Source of the DNA: Lachnospiraceae bacterium
GTDB taxonomy: Bacteria; Bacillota; Clostridia; Lachnospirales; Lachnospiraceae
DNA: 59,062 bases
Assembly: GCA_023664345.1 (NCBI GenBank)
Contig: JAMPFQ010000025.1
Span: forward strand, 1-59,062
Direction: 5' to 3'
The translations under genes and the position numbers were made by a program. Shown piece by piece: positions 17,968 through 27,343 of this stretch; the first letter of the stretch is position 1; each line of letters begins with the position of its first letter. Below the pieces are notes generated by a model. It ran no database searches. It saw only the letters and a list, made by a program, of their open reading frames with translations, and was not told where the DNA came from.

Positions 17968-17996
17968 TTGATATCAACCTCAAAAAAATTTATAAT
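17968..17996 (+). promoter_or_regulatory. Promoter of the two-component system
   Basis: TTGATA (17968-17973), 17 nt, TATAAT (17991-17996), giving a start near 18003 and a leader of about 30 nt before the sensor kinase gene. Confidence 0.8.
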
Positions 17997-18032
17997 CAGA
18001 ACAAGGTAATATGATGAATGAGGAGGTTGTTT

Positions 18033-19103
18033 ATGCTTATCAGGAAAATGAATCTGCTTCCTTCCTATCAAAAACATATTCTCGATCTGAGCATTTTCAT
18101 TTTCTGCATGACAGCTGCTATGGGCATTTCCTGCCTTTTACATGAAGTGACCGGTCAAAACGCCGTCAATACCGCCCTGCTCTTTATCTTTTTCCTGATC
18201 ATAGTATCATGCTGCACCACAGGATATCTGTATGGCATCATCTATTGTCTGCTCACGATCCTCTTCTTTTCAAAGCATAACATCATTTCCTCCGACTACC
18301 CCATAACCTTTTCAGCCATGCTGGCGATCACTGTTTTTGTCAGTACCATGGCTTCCCATATGACGCTCCAGACCCGCACGATCGCCGAAAGGGAAAAACT
18401 GCTCTCTGAGACCGGAATGGAAAAGATGCGGGCTGATCTGCTGCGCGCTATCTCCCATGACATGCGCACTCCCCTTACCGGGATCATTGGCAACAGCGCC
18501 GCTTTTCTGGAGAATCAGGCCCGCCTGTCGGAACAGGAAAAGACAAGCATTGTCACAAGTATTTACGAGGATTCCAGCTGGCTCATCAGCATGGTGGAAA
18601 ATCTGCTCTCCGTCACCCGCGTCCGGGAGCAGGCTCTTTGCATCAATACCCGCGAGGAATCTGTGGAAGAAGTGGTGGAAGAAGCACTCCGGAAAATGGC
18701 AAAGCGTCATCCCGGATACATCATCCACGCGAGGATACCGGACGAATTCATCCTGCTGCCAATGGATGCCTTGTTGATCGAGCAGGTGGTCATCAATCTG
18801 CTGGAAAACGCGCTGTATCACGCTGAAAGCACGAAGCCTGTGAATCTGATCGTGGAAGACCTGGGCGGAGAAGTGGCTTTTACCGTGAGGGACTACGGTG
18901 TGGGCATACCCAGGGAAAAGCTGCGCGATCTGTTCGACCGTATGGAACACACGGATCCCCATTTTCCGGATTCACACAAAGGCATGGGGATAGGCCTCGC
19001 CATCTGCAGGGCCATCATCACCGCGCACCACGGCACACTGACCGGAAAGAATCATGAATGCGGCGCCTCATTTACATTTACGCTCCCCAAAACAACAGAA
19101 TGA
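18033..19103 (+). CDS. Sensor histidine kinase, KdpD-type membrane and kinase half
   Basis: The 356-residue protein has four membrane segments (about residues 17-36, 45-62, 64-80 and 89-108) typical of DUF4118, then HisKA with ISHDMRTPLTGIIG (phospho-acceptor His142) and HATPase_c with N box INLLENALYH, G1 RDYGVGI and G2 GMGIGLAI. It lacks the large N-terminal KdpD and USP domains, so it corresponds to the C-terminal half of KdpD. The ATG at 18033 follows GAGGAGG; an upstream ATG at 18018 overlaps that site. The partner regulator begins 27 nt downstream. No kdpFABC genes are in the window. Confidence 0.92.
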   Translation: MLIRKMNLLPSYQKHILDLSIFIFCMTAAMGISCLLHEVTGQNAVNTALLFIFFLIIVSCCTTGYLYGIIYCLLTILFFSKHNIISSDYPITFSAMLAITVFVSTMASHMTLQTRTIAEREKLLSETGMEKMRADLLRAISHDMRTPLTGIIGNSAAFLENQARLSEQEKTSIVTSIYEDSSWLISMVENLLSVTRVREQALCINTREESVEEVVEEALRKMAKRHPGYIIHARIPDEFILLPMDALLIEQVVINLLENALYHAESTKPVNLIVEDLGGEVAFTVRDYGVGIPREKLRDLFDRMEHTDPHFPDSHKGMGIGLAICRAIITAHHGTLTGKNHECGASFTFTLPKTTE

Positions 19104-19130
19104 TCTCTCAACAGAAAGGAGATTACAGTC

Positions 19131-19826
19131 ATGAATACCAGGGTCAATGTTCTGCTTATCGAAGACGACAAAAGCACCTGCTCCTATATCACCACATCCC
19201 TGAACGGAAACGGCTATCATGTTATCACCGCACTCTCCGGCAGCGAGGGGATCAGTCTCGCCGCTTCTTTCTGCCCCGATGTGATACTGCTGGATCTGGG
19301 GCTGCCCGATATCGACGGCTGCGACGTGATCAGACAGCTGCGCAGCTGGAGCAAGATCTCCGTTATCGTCATATCAGGCCGCACCATGGAACAGGACAAG
19401 GTAACGGCCCTTGACCTGGGCGCGGACGATTACATCACCAAGCCCTTCGGTCCCGCGGAACTGATGGCGCGGATCCGGGTCTCTCTGCGCCACAGCCACA
19501 CCGCCCTGACAGACAGGATATATAAGGCTGCAGGCCTGGAGATTCACTTTGAGAGAAGGCGGATCTATCTGGACGGAACGGAAGTCCACCTGACCCAGAT
19601 CGAATATCAGCTGCTGTCCCTGCTTGCGGAAAATTCCGGCCGGGTGCTGACCTATCAATCTCTCATGAACTCCATCTGGGGGCCCTATACGGACAGCAAC
19701 AACCGGATCCTCCGCGTGAACATGGCAAACATCCGGCGCAAGATCGAAAAGAATCCCGCCCAGCCTCAATACGTTTTCACAGAAATCGGCATCGGATACC
19801 GTATGCGGGAAAATGAGAACGCCTGA
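19131..19826 (+). CDS. OmpR/KdpE-family response regulator
   Basis: The 231-residue protein has a receiver domain (residues 1-118) with acidic pair EDD at 11-13, phospho-acceptor Asp55 in ILLDLGLPD, and Lys in ITKPFG. The C-terminal winged helix (about 130-228) includes LTQIEYQLLSLLAENSGRVL and RVNMANIRRKIEKNP. It follows the sensor kinase by 27 nt and is surely its partner. KdpE-like proteins often respond to potassium or turgor; the target is not visible here. Confidence 0.95.
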   Translation: MNTRVNVLLIEDDKSTCSYITTSLNGNGYHVITALSGSEGISLAASFCPDVILLDLGLPDIDGCDVIRQLRSWSKISVIVISGRTMEQDKVTALDLGADDYITKPFGPAELMARIRVSLRHSHTALTDRIYKAAGLEIHFERRRIYLDGTEVHLTQIEYQLLSLLAENSGRVLTYQSLMNSIWGPYTDSNNRILRVNMANIRRKIEKNPAQPQYVFTEIGIGYRMRENENA

Positions 19827-19833
19827 ACCACGC

Positions 19834-19896
19834 GCAGATCGCCCCAAGATGTGCTCATGGATCCAAATATCCATGGCACATTCCAGGGCGATCTGC
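19834..19896. terminator. Long inverted repeat between convergent genes
   Basis: GCAGATCGCCC (19834-19844) pairs perfectly with GGGCGATCTGC (19886-19896), and CATGGAT/ATCCATG forms a second pairing inside. It lies between the convergent response-regulator and anti-sigma genes. No U-run follows, so termination is plausible but not certain. Confidence 0.6.
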
Positions 19897-19910
19897 CTGA
19901 TCATGGACAG

Positions 19911-20882
19911 TTATCTGCCCATGGACTCCACCACTGCCCACATCTCGTCAGCCGTGATGTAACCGTTAAAATCGATCCTCATGCCATCCGCGTAATAAAG
20001 CGTGAACTCCAGGGGTTCCCCTGCGGGCGGATCCGGCATCCGTTCTTTCCTGAAATCCTCCGCCACATATTCATTCAGTCCGTCCCGCCGTTCTATATCC
20101 TCCCTGGTCACCACCTCGCCCTGCGTCATGTTCAAAAAGAAGATATGCCCGCCGTCAGCCCATTTAAAGATAATATTGTTCCATTGCTCCGGTAAAGCGC
20201 TCCTTCTGGCGGAAAAAGCTTCATAGCCTGTAGGAAGGACCGTTGGCAGATAGCTGCGGAAAGGCTCCGTGGTACATGCCTCCTCCCATGGGATCTCCTC
20301 CCTGGAATCACACAGGGCGTTTTCCTGCTCCCGCAGCTGCGCATATTTATCCGCCTGGCTCTCCGCCTGGCTCACTTCCTGGCTGGCAGCGCCCGCAGCC
20401 TCCGTGCCGTCACTGCGGTCCAGGGATGTCTGATCGCTTATCTTGCCCGCCTCTTTCTGGCCCGACATACTCTGTGCTGCCTGCGGACCCGTGACCTCCG
20501 TGGAACCCGCTGCAGGCACGGGAACAGCCTCCGTCATGATTCCGTCCGCAAGGGCCGCTTCGTTTTCAGCCTCTTCCCTTTCAGCTTCCCCATTTCCTTC
20601 CGGCGCTCCACAGTCCGCCGCAGCCATGGACTGCGACATCTGTGCCATATCAGCAGCACCGCTTAGATCCTGACCAGCTCTGTCTGTGGCAAGGCGGTAT
20701 CCGCCCCATGCCGCCGCGCCCACTGCCATCAGGCAGAGGCACGCCGCCATCGCTTTCCCATATCTTCGGTATATCCCGTAAACGGCGCCGGTCTTTTGGC
20801 TCGCTTTCTGTTCGCACCGTTCCAGAAGTTCCCCGTCCACATCGGACAGGGCTTCAAAGATCTTCACTGCCTGTTCGCTCAT
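19911..20882 (-). CDS. Anti-sigma factor, single-pass membrane protein
   Basis: From the ATG at 20882 the protein has 323 residues. Residues 1-42 should face the cytoplasm and bind the sigma factor, a single membrane helix spans about 43-62 (CLCLMAVGAAAWGGYRL), and a long low-complexity Ala/Glu/Gln-rich linker leads to a C-terminal extracytoplasmic domain of about 110 residues with YLPTVLPTGYEAFSARRSAL. The start codon overlaps the sigma gene stop (ATGA), a coupling typical of ECF sigma and anti-sigma pairs. No zinc anti-sigma motif is seen. The name rests on context plus topology. Confidence 0.85.
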   Translation of the reverse strand: MSEQAVKIFEALSDVDGELLERCEQKASQKTGAVYGIYRRYGKAMAACLCLMAVGAAAWGGYRLATDRAGQDLSGAADMAQMSQSMAAADCGAPEGNGEAEREEAENEAALADGIMTEAVPVPAAGSTEVTGPQAAQSMSGQKEAGKISDQTSLDRSDGTEAAGAASQEVSQAESQADKYAQLREQENALCDSREEIPWEEACTTEPFRSYLPTVLPTGYEAFSARRSALPEQWNNIIFKWADGGHIFFLNMTQGEVVTREDIERRDGLNEYVAEDFRKERMPDPPAGEPLEFTLYYADGMRIDFNGYITADEMWAVVESMGR

Positions 20883-21439
20883 AATGTCACGCCCTCCTGC
20901 TCCAGAAAATCTTTCAGCCGCGCCCGGGTGCGGAAAAGGATGGTCTTTACCGTGTTCAGCTTGATTCCATAGCGTTTCGCGATCTCGCCGTATTCCTCCA
21001 CATACCAGTATCTGCGCAGGAACACATTGCATTCCCTCTCGGGCAGGGAGTGCAGGAATCTGTTGATCAGTCTCCCCAGTTCCGCCGCCTCCACTTCTTC
21101 CTCCGTATTATGGCTGTCAGGCACGCATTCTGCCAGTTCGTCCAGCGCCACCGTCATCTCGCCGCTTCCACGTTTCATAGCACGCTTTCCTTTCCATTTA
21201 TCAAAAGACAGATTACGGGTGATAGTTCCCAGAAACAGTTCCAGTCTGTCGGGCCGTTTGGGCGGTATCACGTTCCACGCCCGCAGCCATGTGTCGTTGA
21301 CGCATTCATCCGAGTCTTCCCTGTCTTTCAATATGTGAAAGGCGATACTGTAGCAGTATCTGCCGTAGCTGCGCTGGGTCTCACGGATGGCGCGCTCATC
21401 CCTGGCCCAGTACAGGTCCAATATTTCCGTATCTTTCAA
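20879..21439 (-). CDS. ECF RNA polymerase sigma factor
   Basis: The 186-residue protein has region 2 (YGRYCYSIAFHILKDREDSD and DTWLRAWNVIPPKRP) and region 4 (LPERECNVFLRRYWYVEEYG, RYGIKLNTVKTILFRTRARL), with no region 1 or 3. I placed the start at the TTG at 21439 because GGAGG is 7 nt away and homologues begin close to this point; an in-frame ATG at 21463 would add eight residues. It is followed, with a 4-base overlap, by a membrane anti-sigma factor. Confidence 0.92.
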   Translation of the reverse strand: MKDTEILDLYWARDERAIRETQRSYGRYCYSIAFHILKDREDSDECVNDTWLRAWNVIPPKRPDRLELFLGTITRNLSFDKWKGKRAMKRGSGEMTVALDELAECVPDSHNTEEEVEAAELGRLINRFLHSLPERECNVFLRRYWYVEEYGEIAKRYGIKLNTVKTILFRTRARLKDFLEQEGVTL

Positions 21440-21533
21440 AATTATCCTCCATTCCGGCTCCATCCCGCACTCCCGCTCCGGAACCGTTTTACTCCTGCAG
21501 CAATATGGTCTGTATCACTCCCCTGATGATAGA

Positions 21534-21559
21534 GACGATTTTTTTAAGCACAGGTTTCA
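21534..21559 (-). promoter_or_regulatory. Autoregulatory ECF-type promoter
   Basis: On the minus strand TGAAAC (21554-21559), 16 nt, CGTC (21534-21537). This spacing and sequence match Bacillus sigma-M/V/X type ECF promoters and lie about 95 nt before the sigma gene, as expected when an ECF factor transcribes its own operon. Confidence 0.75.
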
Positions 21560-21596
21560 GGAAACGAAAAATTTGAGAGTGGATTTTGCACCCCTC

Positions 21597-23156
21597 CTAC
21601 ATCAAGGGCGCCACCACTCTCATCAATCTGCCCAGGAACCGCTCCCTGAGCTTCAATCTCTTATAATCCTCCGGCTTTATCTCGATACACCGCTCCAGTG
21701 TAGCCTGCACATCCCTCTCCATGGTCTGTATCTGGGAATTCCGGTACAGCACCGCCCCGCACTCAAAATGATGGTACAGGCTGCGGTAATCCAGGTTCAC
21801 CGTGCCCACCACCGCTTTCAGGTCGTCCGCCACGAACAGCTTGGCATGGACAAATCCCGGCTCATACTCATAGATCTTCACTCCCGCTTCCAGCAGTTCG
21901 TTATAATACGTTTTCGCCAGCATGAAAGCATACTTCTTGTCCGGCACATGGGGCATGACGATCACTACCTCCACCCCTCTTTTCGCCGCAAAACACAATG
22001 CTGTCATCATCTGGTGGTCCAGGATCAGGTAAGGCGTCATGATATGCACATAGGTATGAGCCGTATTTATGATATCCAGATATACTTTCTCGCCTACCCG
22101 CTCCGGCCCCAGGGGACAGACACTGTAGGGGATCACATAGCCGTCGCTGGGACGGGACACATCCTCAGGACAGGCATATCTTTCATAGGCCTCTTTCTGC
22201 TTTTCCGACTCGTCCCAGAGTTCCAGGAACATATAGGTGAACCGCTCCACCGCATCCCCGGTAAGCTTGATGCCGATATCTTTCCAGTGCCCGAAGCGCA
22301 GCTTTTCGTTGATATATTCGTCCGCGATATTGATGCCTCCGGTAAAGGCCACCCTGCCGTCCACCACCAGGATCTTGCGGTGGTCACGGTTGTTGTAATG
22401 AGGGGAGAAGATGGGCTTGATGGGGGAAAACATCTTGCATCTGATCCCTTCCTCCTCCATGATCTTCGGGAAAAAATTGGGCAGGTTCCACAGCACATTG
22501 GTGCCGTCGTAAAGAAAACGCACCTCCACTCCCTGCTTCGCCTTCTCTTTCAGCACATCGATCATGGTCTCCATCATCCTGCCCCCGCTGACGATAAAAA
22601 ATTCCATGAAAATAAACTTTTCCGCCTTTTGCAGTTCCTCGATCATGGCAGGGAACTGTTCATCGCCCAGATGGTAATAGGTCACCTGGGTATTTTCATA
22701 GACCGGGCTGTTATCGTATTTTTCCAGATAATAGGCCAGCTGCCCCATGGAGGGACTTTCCTGGCGCAGCCGTTCCCTGGAATCCTCCCGGGGCTTTACA
22801 TAAACCCTGGTATACTGTGCAAGCTTCCGCAGCCGTCCGTACAAAACTTTCGTTCCCGGCTGCGAGATGATCACTGTATAAAAGATCGCCCCGAATATGG
22901 GAAAAATGGCAATGGGAAACATCCAGGAAAGCTTCATGTCAGGATTTCCTGCGGCGTTAAAAATATGAATCACCGCCACGATACTGATGATCACAAAGAA
23001 GAGATAAAACAGGTAGCTGTAACCCCGCAGCCCGTAAAAGGCAACGATCACCAGCGCCAGCTGTGCCAGAAAACCCAGCGCGATGGCTGCCGTGCGCCCA
23101 TAGATCATTGTCTTCAGATTTCCGAACCGGTTATTTCCCGTTGTGCCTTTACTCAT
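21597..23156 (-). CDS. cls: Cardiolipin synthase
   Basis: The enzyme joins two phosphatidylglycerol molecules to make cardiolipin in the plasma membrane. The product has 519 residues, two N-terminal membrane helices (about residues 18-37 and 43-64), and two phospholipase D motifs: DHRKILVVDGRVAFTGGIN near residue 256 and HAKLFVADDLKAVVGTVNLD near 435. I chose the ATG at 23156 because GAGGA lies 5 nt upstream; in-frame starts further upstream lack a site. It stands alone between the regulator genes. Confidence 0.93.
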   Translation of the reverse strand: MSKGTTGNNRFGNLKTMIYGRTAAIALGFLAQLALVIVAFYGLRGYSYLFYLFFVIISIVAVIHIFNAAGNPDMKLSWMFPIAIFPIFGAIFYTVIISQPGTKVLYGRLRKLAQYTRVYVKPREDSRERLRQESPSMGQLAYYLEKYDNSPVYENTQVTYYHLGDEQFPAMIEELQKAEKFIFMEFFIVSGGRMMETMIDVLKEKAKQGVEVRFLYDGTNVLWNLPNFFPKIMEEEGIRCKMFSPIKPIFSPHYNNRDHRKILVVDGRVAFTGGINIADEYINEKLRFGHWKDIGIKLTGDAVERFTYMFLELWDESEKQKEAYERYACPEDVSRPSDGYVIPYSVCPLGPERVGEKVYLDIINTAHTYVHIMTPYLILDHQMMTALCFAAKRGVEVVIVMPHVPDKKYAFMLAKTYYNELLEAGVKIYEYEPGFVHAKLFVADDLKAVVGTVNLDYRSLYHHFECGAVLYRNSQIQTMERDVQATLERCIEIKPEDYKRLKLRERFLGRLMRVVAPLM

Positions 23157-23272
23157 GTTAGTCCTCATTATAAGATTTGTTATCGCAGGCAGGATCCCTC
23201 TCCGCGTCCATGCCGCAGACAGCGTCAGATGCCTGCGTGCCAAAACACATTTCTTTGCGTTTTATTGTGCAT

Positions 23273-23300
23273 TCTCATAACAGTTCAGCGCCCTGTCTGA
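23273..23300. repeat. Short hairpin made of paired TGTAACAGTTCAG ends
   Basis: ATAACAGTTCAG and CTGAACTGTTA face each other across about 7 nt just beyond the stop codon of the MarR gene. The sequence is the same terminal repeat that bounds the elements at 16111 and 48108, here with no interior. It may act as a terminator or be the scar of a lost element. Confidence 0.6.
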
Positions 23301-23304
23301 ACTG

Positions 23305-23751
23305 TTACAACTCTTCCGGATCCAGGAAACGGTTCAGATTCTGGAGACAACGGTACAGAATCTCCATCTCCTCCTCGCTCAGGTCTTTTATGATCGCCTT
23401 TATCATTTTCTTGTGAAAATCGCGGTGATGGTAAAAAGCCTTTTTCCCTTTTTCGGTCAGAAGCACATAAACCACGCGCTTGTCCTCCTGGCTGCGCTCA
23501 CGCCTGATATAGCCCTTTTTCTCCAGGCCGTTCATATTCGTGGTCAGGGTGCTCACCGTGACGGACAGCCTGTGGGCAATGACGGACATATTCCGGGGTT
23601 CCTCGATCCCTATGGCCTCGATGATATGCATATCGTTGTTGGTGATATCGTTGAACTGGGACGTGATGACCGCTTTCCCTTCCAGATCCATCACATGATT
23701 GAACAGATTTACCAACAGTTCATTGATAGAGCGCTTTGTGTTCCGTGCCAT
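23305..23751 (-). CDS. MarR-family regulator, probable FabT-type repressor of fatty acid synthesis
   Basis: The 148-residue protein starts MARNTKRSINELLVNLFNHV, has a winged helix-turn-helix (IEEPRNMSVIAHRLSVTVST then LTTNMNGLEKKGYIRRER, with the wing SQEDKRVVYVLLTEKG) and a C-terminal dimerisation helix. Its place directly after fabH and the three palindromes TTGA-N3-TCAA at the acpP promoter fit FabT of streptococci, which binds AnTTTGATTATCAAATT-like sites with acyl-ACP. In streptococci fabT is at the head of the operon; here it is last. The 68-nt gap to fabH contains TTGACT and TATTAT boxes, so it may also have its own promoter. Confidence 0.85.
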   Translation of the reverse strand: MARNTKRSINELLVNLFNHVMDLEGKAVITSQFNDITNNDMHIIEAIGIEEPRNMSVIAHRLSVTVSTLTTNMNGLEKKGYIRRERSQEDKRVVYVLLTEKGKKAFYHHRDFHKKMIKAIIKDLSEEEMEILYRCLQNLNRFLDPEEL

Positions 23752-23819
23752 GTTTTGATGCCTTTCATTATAATATAATTTACCAATTTTACCGAAAAAG
23801 TCAATGGACTTTTGTTTTT

Positions 23820-24785
23820 TTACCACCGCAGGATACAGGCTCCGTAAGTAAGTCCCGCACCGAATCCGGAGAGCGCCAGCGTCATGCCCGGGACCAGCTT
23901 TCCCTGGCGGTTCAGTTCATCCAGCAGAACCGGGATGGCGGCGGAGGACATATTACCCACCCTGTCCAGATCAATGGGGAATTTTGCAATGTCCGCTTTC
24001 AGTCTCTTTGCGATTCCCTCTATGATACGGCGGTTGGCCTGATGGAGCAGGAACAGATCCACATCCTCCACTCCCAGGCCGGTCTGTTCCAGCGCCTCCT
24101 CTATGCTGGCGGGCACCTGGCGGACTGCAAAAGAAAACACCTCCCTGCCGTCCATCTGTACATATTGCATGAAATCCTGCTGCGTATGGTAGGGATTCTC
24201 CAGTTTCCGGCTGCCGCAGACAAGCACCTTTCCCCTGCTGCCGTCGGAATGCTGCACAAAGCCCAGCACGCCGTCATTTTCACTCTTCTCCACCATAACG
24301 GCTCCCGCGCCGTCCCCGAACAAGATACAGGTTCCCCTGTCCGTCCAGTCGATGATCTTGGACAGTACTTCCGTTCCGACGACCAGGGCGTTATGGCAGA
24401 TTCCCGCTGAAATGTACGCGTAAGCCGTATTCAGCGCGAACAGAAAGCCCGCGCAGGCAGCGTTTAAATCAAAGGCCGCAGCGTTTGCCGCTCCGATCAG
24501 TTCCTGTACCTGGCAGGCCGTGCAGGGAAGCGCCATCTCCGGCGAGCAGGTGGCCACCAGCAGCAGTTCCACCTGGGAGGCATCTCTTCCCGCATTCTCC
24601 AGAGCCCTTTTACAGGCCACCGCGGCCAGGGACGCGGTGGTCTCCCCGGTGGAGATATGTCTGGAGCCGATGCCGGTTCTTTCCCGGATCCACTCGTCGG
24701 AGGTATCCACCAGCTTTGTCAGTTCCTCATTGCTCACCTGCCTTGCAGGCAGAGCGCTTCCCGTTCCGATTATCTTCATTGACAT
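23820..24785 (-). CDS. fabH: 3-oxoacyl-ACP synthase III
   Basis: FabH condenses acetyl-CoA or a branched acyl-CoA with malonyl-ACP to start fatty acid synthesis. The 321-residue product has the catalytic triad: Cys in FDLNAACAGFLFAL, His in FLLHQANRRII and Asn in DRVGNMSSAAIP, plus the C-terminal GFGAGLTYGACILRW. It is the last biosynthetic gene of the operon, 34 nt after a repeat-rich spacer containing GGAATAGAAAGG, and is followed by the regulator gene. Confidence 0.96.
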   Translation of the reverse strand: MSMKIIGTGSALPARQVSNEELTKLVDTSDEWIRERTGIGSRHISTGETTASLAAVACKRALENAGRDASQVELLLVATCSPEMALPCTACQVQELIGAANAAAFDLNAACAGFLFALNTAYAYISAGICHNALVVGTEVLSKIIDWTDRGTCILFGDGAGAVMVEKSENDGVLGFVQHSDGSRGKVLVCGSRKLENPYHTQQDFMQYVQMDGREVFSFAVRQVPASIEEALEQTGLGVEDVDLFLLHQANRRIIEGIAKRLKADIAKFPIDLDRVGNMSSAAIPVLLDELNRQGKLVPGMTLALSGFGAGLTYGACILRW

Positions 24786-24908
24786 CTCTGTGATCCATGC
24801 CTTTCTATTCCGTTTCTTCTCTTCAATGCCCCCGGCGGGGAAAGGAATGTTCCTCTGACGGCGCAGCTGAAACTCTTTCCATATGCCGTTCTGAGGCTGT
24901 TTATCAGG

Positions 24909-26684
24909 TTAATATTTCCGGAACCGCTGATATCTCTCCGCCGCGATCTCCTCGCCGCTCTTACCCCGGTATCTCTCCAGAAATCCTTTGATCTGCTCTT
25001 TCAGGTAACCTGCGATCGCTGCCGCCGTAGTGTCGTCCGCGCCGCCGAATTCCGGTATGATCTGTTCGACGATGTCCAGCTGCTTTAAGTCCTGGGCGGT
25101 GATCCGCATGACCTCGCTGGCCTCTTTCGCCTTGCCGGAATCTTTCCAGAGGATGGACGCAAAGCCCTCCGGCGACAAAATGGAATAGGTAGCGTTCTCC
25201 AGCATCCAGACTTCATTTCCCACGCCCGTGGCAAGGGCTCCGCCGCTGCCTCCCTCGCCGATGAAGATGCAGAGCACGGGCACTTTCAGGGATGCCATTT
25301 CCATCAGGTTCCGGGCGATGGCCTCGCCCTGTCCCCGCTCCTCCGCCTCAATGCCGGGGAAAGCGCCGGAAGTATTGACAAAACTGATGATAGGCCTGTT
25401 GAACTTCTCCGCCTGCTTCATCAGACGCAGCGCCTTGCGGTATCCCTCCGGCATGGGCATGCCGTAGTTGCGCATCTGGCATTCTTTCATATCCTTGCCC
25501 TTATGGTCCGCAATGACCGTCACCGGCTGTCCGTCCAGAAATCCGATGCCGCCGATGATCGCGGGATCGTCCCGGAAGTTCCTGTCACCGTGCGCCTCCA
25601 CAAAATAATCAAAAATATGTTCCATATAGTCACAGGCGGACGCCCGTTCCATGCGCCTGGCCGCTTTCACCTTTTCCCAGGCGTCCTTGGGGCGCACTTT
25701 CCAGACCTGTTCTTTCAGGATCTCATTTAACTCAAAACGGGACTCCGTGCCCGGAGTGAACGCAGCATATTCTTTCTCCCTGCACTGGTGCGACCTGATC
25801 AGGAAGTAGATGGTCTTTTTTAGATTTTCCCGCTTGACGATACCGTCTATGATGCCGTGCTCCTGTAAAAATTCTGCGGTCTGAAAACCCTCCGGCAGTT
25901 CCTGGCCAATGGTCTGCCTGATGACCCTGGGACCGGCAAAACCGATCAGCGCTCCCGGCTCCGCCATGATCACGTCGCCCAGCATGGCAAAGCTGGCAGT
26001 CACGCCTCCCGTGGTGGGATCCGTCAGGATCGTGCAGTACAAAAGCCCCGCCTCACCCAGCTTCTGAATGGCCGCGGAGGTCTTTGCCATCTGCATCAGG
26101 GACACGATCCCCTCCTGCATCCGGGCGCCGCCGGAACAGCAGAACAGGAATACAGGCAGCTTTAACTCAATGGCACGCTCGATCGCCGCCGTGATCTTCT
26201 CGCCTACCGTGTGACCCATGCTTGCCATCATGAACCGGGAATCACAGATCCCCAGCACGAGATCCTCCCCGAAAACCTTACAGCGTCCCACGGTAACGGC
26301 CTCATCCAGTCCCGTTTTTTCCCTGGCGTTCGCAAGCTTATCCTCATAGCCCTGATAAGACAGGGGATTGCTCACAGGCATATCCGTGAACCATGGCTCA
26401 AACGTATGAGGGTCTGCCACCATCCTGATCCGATTGGGCACCCTCACCCTGAAATATCCGCCACACTCGTAGCAGATGTACTTCTTTTTCACGACCCTGG
26501 ATCTGTCCACCATCTTTCCACACTTGGGACATTTGATCAGATAAGCGTCTTTCGCGGGAGATTCTTCCTCCTGCTTATTTTCTTTCTCCGGCTCCGCTTC
26601 CGCGCTGCTGAAATTGATGTCCTGATATATCTTGCTGAATTTCTTGGAAAAAAATTCTCTCTGTTTTATCCTGCGCAGCTGCAC
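24909..26684 (-). CDS. accDA: Acetyl-CoA carboxylase carboxyltransferase, AccD-AccA fusion
   Basis: The carboxyltransferase moves CO2 from biotin-BCCP to acetyl-CoA to form malonyl-CoA. One 591-residue polypeptide carries both subunits: AccD (about residues 40-300) with the zinc ribbon [11 protein letters not shown]...CYECGG and the [12 protein letters not shown] oxyanion segment, and AccA (about 310-591) with [20 protein letters not shown] and [18 protein letters not shown]. The start is the GTG at 26684 after AGGAG; the longer frame reads through intergenic repeats. accB and accC are not in this operon, so the biotin carrier and carboxylase must lie elsewhere. Confidence 0.94.
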   Translation of the reverse strand: MQLRRIKQREFFSKKFSKIYQDINFSSAEAEPEKENKQEEESPAKDAYLIKCPKCGKMVDRSRVVKKKYICYECGGYFRVRVPNRIRMVADPHTFEPWFTDMPVSNPLSYQGYEDKLANAREKTGLDEAVTVGRCKVFGEDLVLGICDSRFMMASMGHTVGEKITAAIERAIELKLPVFLFCCSGGARMQEGIVSLMQMAKTSAAIQKLGEAGLLYCTILTDPTTGGVTASFAMLGDVIMAEPGALIGFAGPRVIRQTIGQELPEGFQTAEFLQEHGIIDGIVKRENLKKTIYFLIRSHQCREKEYAAFTPGTESRFELNEILKEQVWKVRPKDAWEKVKAARRMERASACDYMEHIFDYFVEAHGDRNFRDDPAIIGGIGFLDGQPVTVIADHKGKDMKECQMRNYGMPMPEGYRKALRLMKQAEKFNRPIISFVNTSGAFPGIEAEERGQGEAIARNLMEMASLKVPVLCIFIGEGGSGGALATGVGNEVWMLENATYSILSPEGFASILWKDSGKAKEASEVMRITAQDLKQLDIVEQIIPEFGGADDTTAAAIAGYLKEQIKGFLERYRGKSGEEIAAERYQRFRKY

Positions 26685-26885
26685 TTCTATCACTCCTATT
26701 CCAGTTCCGTCTCTTCTCTGCAACGCCCCGGCACTGAAAGAAATTTCATCCGCAAAGGGCGCGGCTGAAAATTTCTTTCGGGCGTTTCCGTTCCGAGACT
26801 GTTTTCCAGTTGCCGCTTGCGGCAATTTGTTCCGGTCTCTTCTCTGCAACGCCCCGGCACCTTGGTCTCCCGTTCCGGGACTGTT
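26685..26885 (-). repeat. Repeat-filled spacer between fabZ and accDA
   Basis: No gene is seen. A 26-bp sequence occurs exactly at 26709-26734 and 26835-26860. Between the copies are a hairpin with 11-bp arms GAAAGAAATTT/AAATTTCTTTC (26735-26780) and a 30-bp unit (26805-26834, hairpin TTGCCGC-TT-GCGGCAA) that recurs before fabZ and fabF. The spacer is transcribed within the operon. Confidence 0.85.
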
Positions 26886-27326
26886 TTATGATTCTCCCTG
26901 ACCAATGGCAAAGGTCAGTTCCGCCTGTGCTGCCACTTTGCCGTTCACTCTTGCCACGGCCTGCCCGATGCCTATGGGGCCTTTTACCTTCACAATGGCT
27001 GTCTCCAGTTCCAGCACATCGCCGGGCAGCACTTTCCGGCGGAATCTGGCTTTATCGATCCCTGCGAAATACGCGGTGCGTCCCTTAAATTCCGGCTGTG
27101 ACAGCATGGCCACCGCCCCCACCTGAGCCAGCGCTTCCATGATCAGCACGCCGGGCATCACCGGATTTCCCGGAAAATGTCCCTGAAAATAGGGTTCGTT
27201 GGCGCTGACGCACTTTTTCCCCACCGCGCGTACTCCCGGCTCCAGTTCCTCAATAGTATCGATCAGCAGAAAAGGATGCCTGTGCGGGATGATCTCCATG
27301 ATCTCTTTGGTTGAATAAACTGACAT
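26886..27326 (-). CDS. fabZ: 3-hydroxyacyl-ACP dehydratase
   Basis: FabZ removes water from 3-hydroxyacyl-ACP in each elongation cycle. The 146-residue hot-dog-fold protein starts [20 protein letters not shown], with catalytic His in [10 protein letters not shown] and Glu in [14 protein letters not shown]. The ATG at 27326 has AGGAG at the proper distance; the upstream frame to 27365 only translates the intergenic repeat. Confidence 0.96.
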   Translation of the reverse strand: MSVYSTKEIMEIIPHRHPFLLIDTIEELEPGVRAVGKKCVSANEPYFQGHFPGNPVMPGVLIMEALAQVGAVAMLSQPEFKGRTAYFAGIDKARFRRKVLPGDVLELETAIVKVKGPIGIGQAVARVNGKVAAQAELTFAIGQGES

Positions 27327-27343
27327 ATATGCTTCTCCTGTTA

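Noticed and set aside
21387..23300. 637-codon plus-strand frame opposite cardiolipin synthase
   Set aside because: The His/Arg/Gln-rich product is the reverse-strand shadow of cls, and no ribosome binding site or family match is seen.
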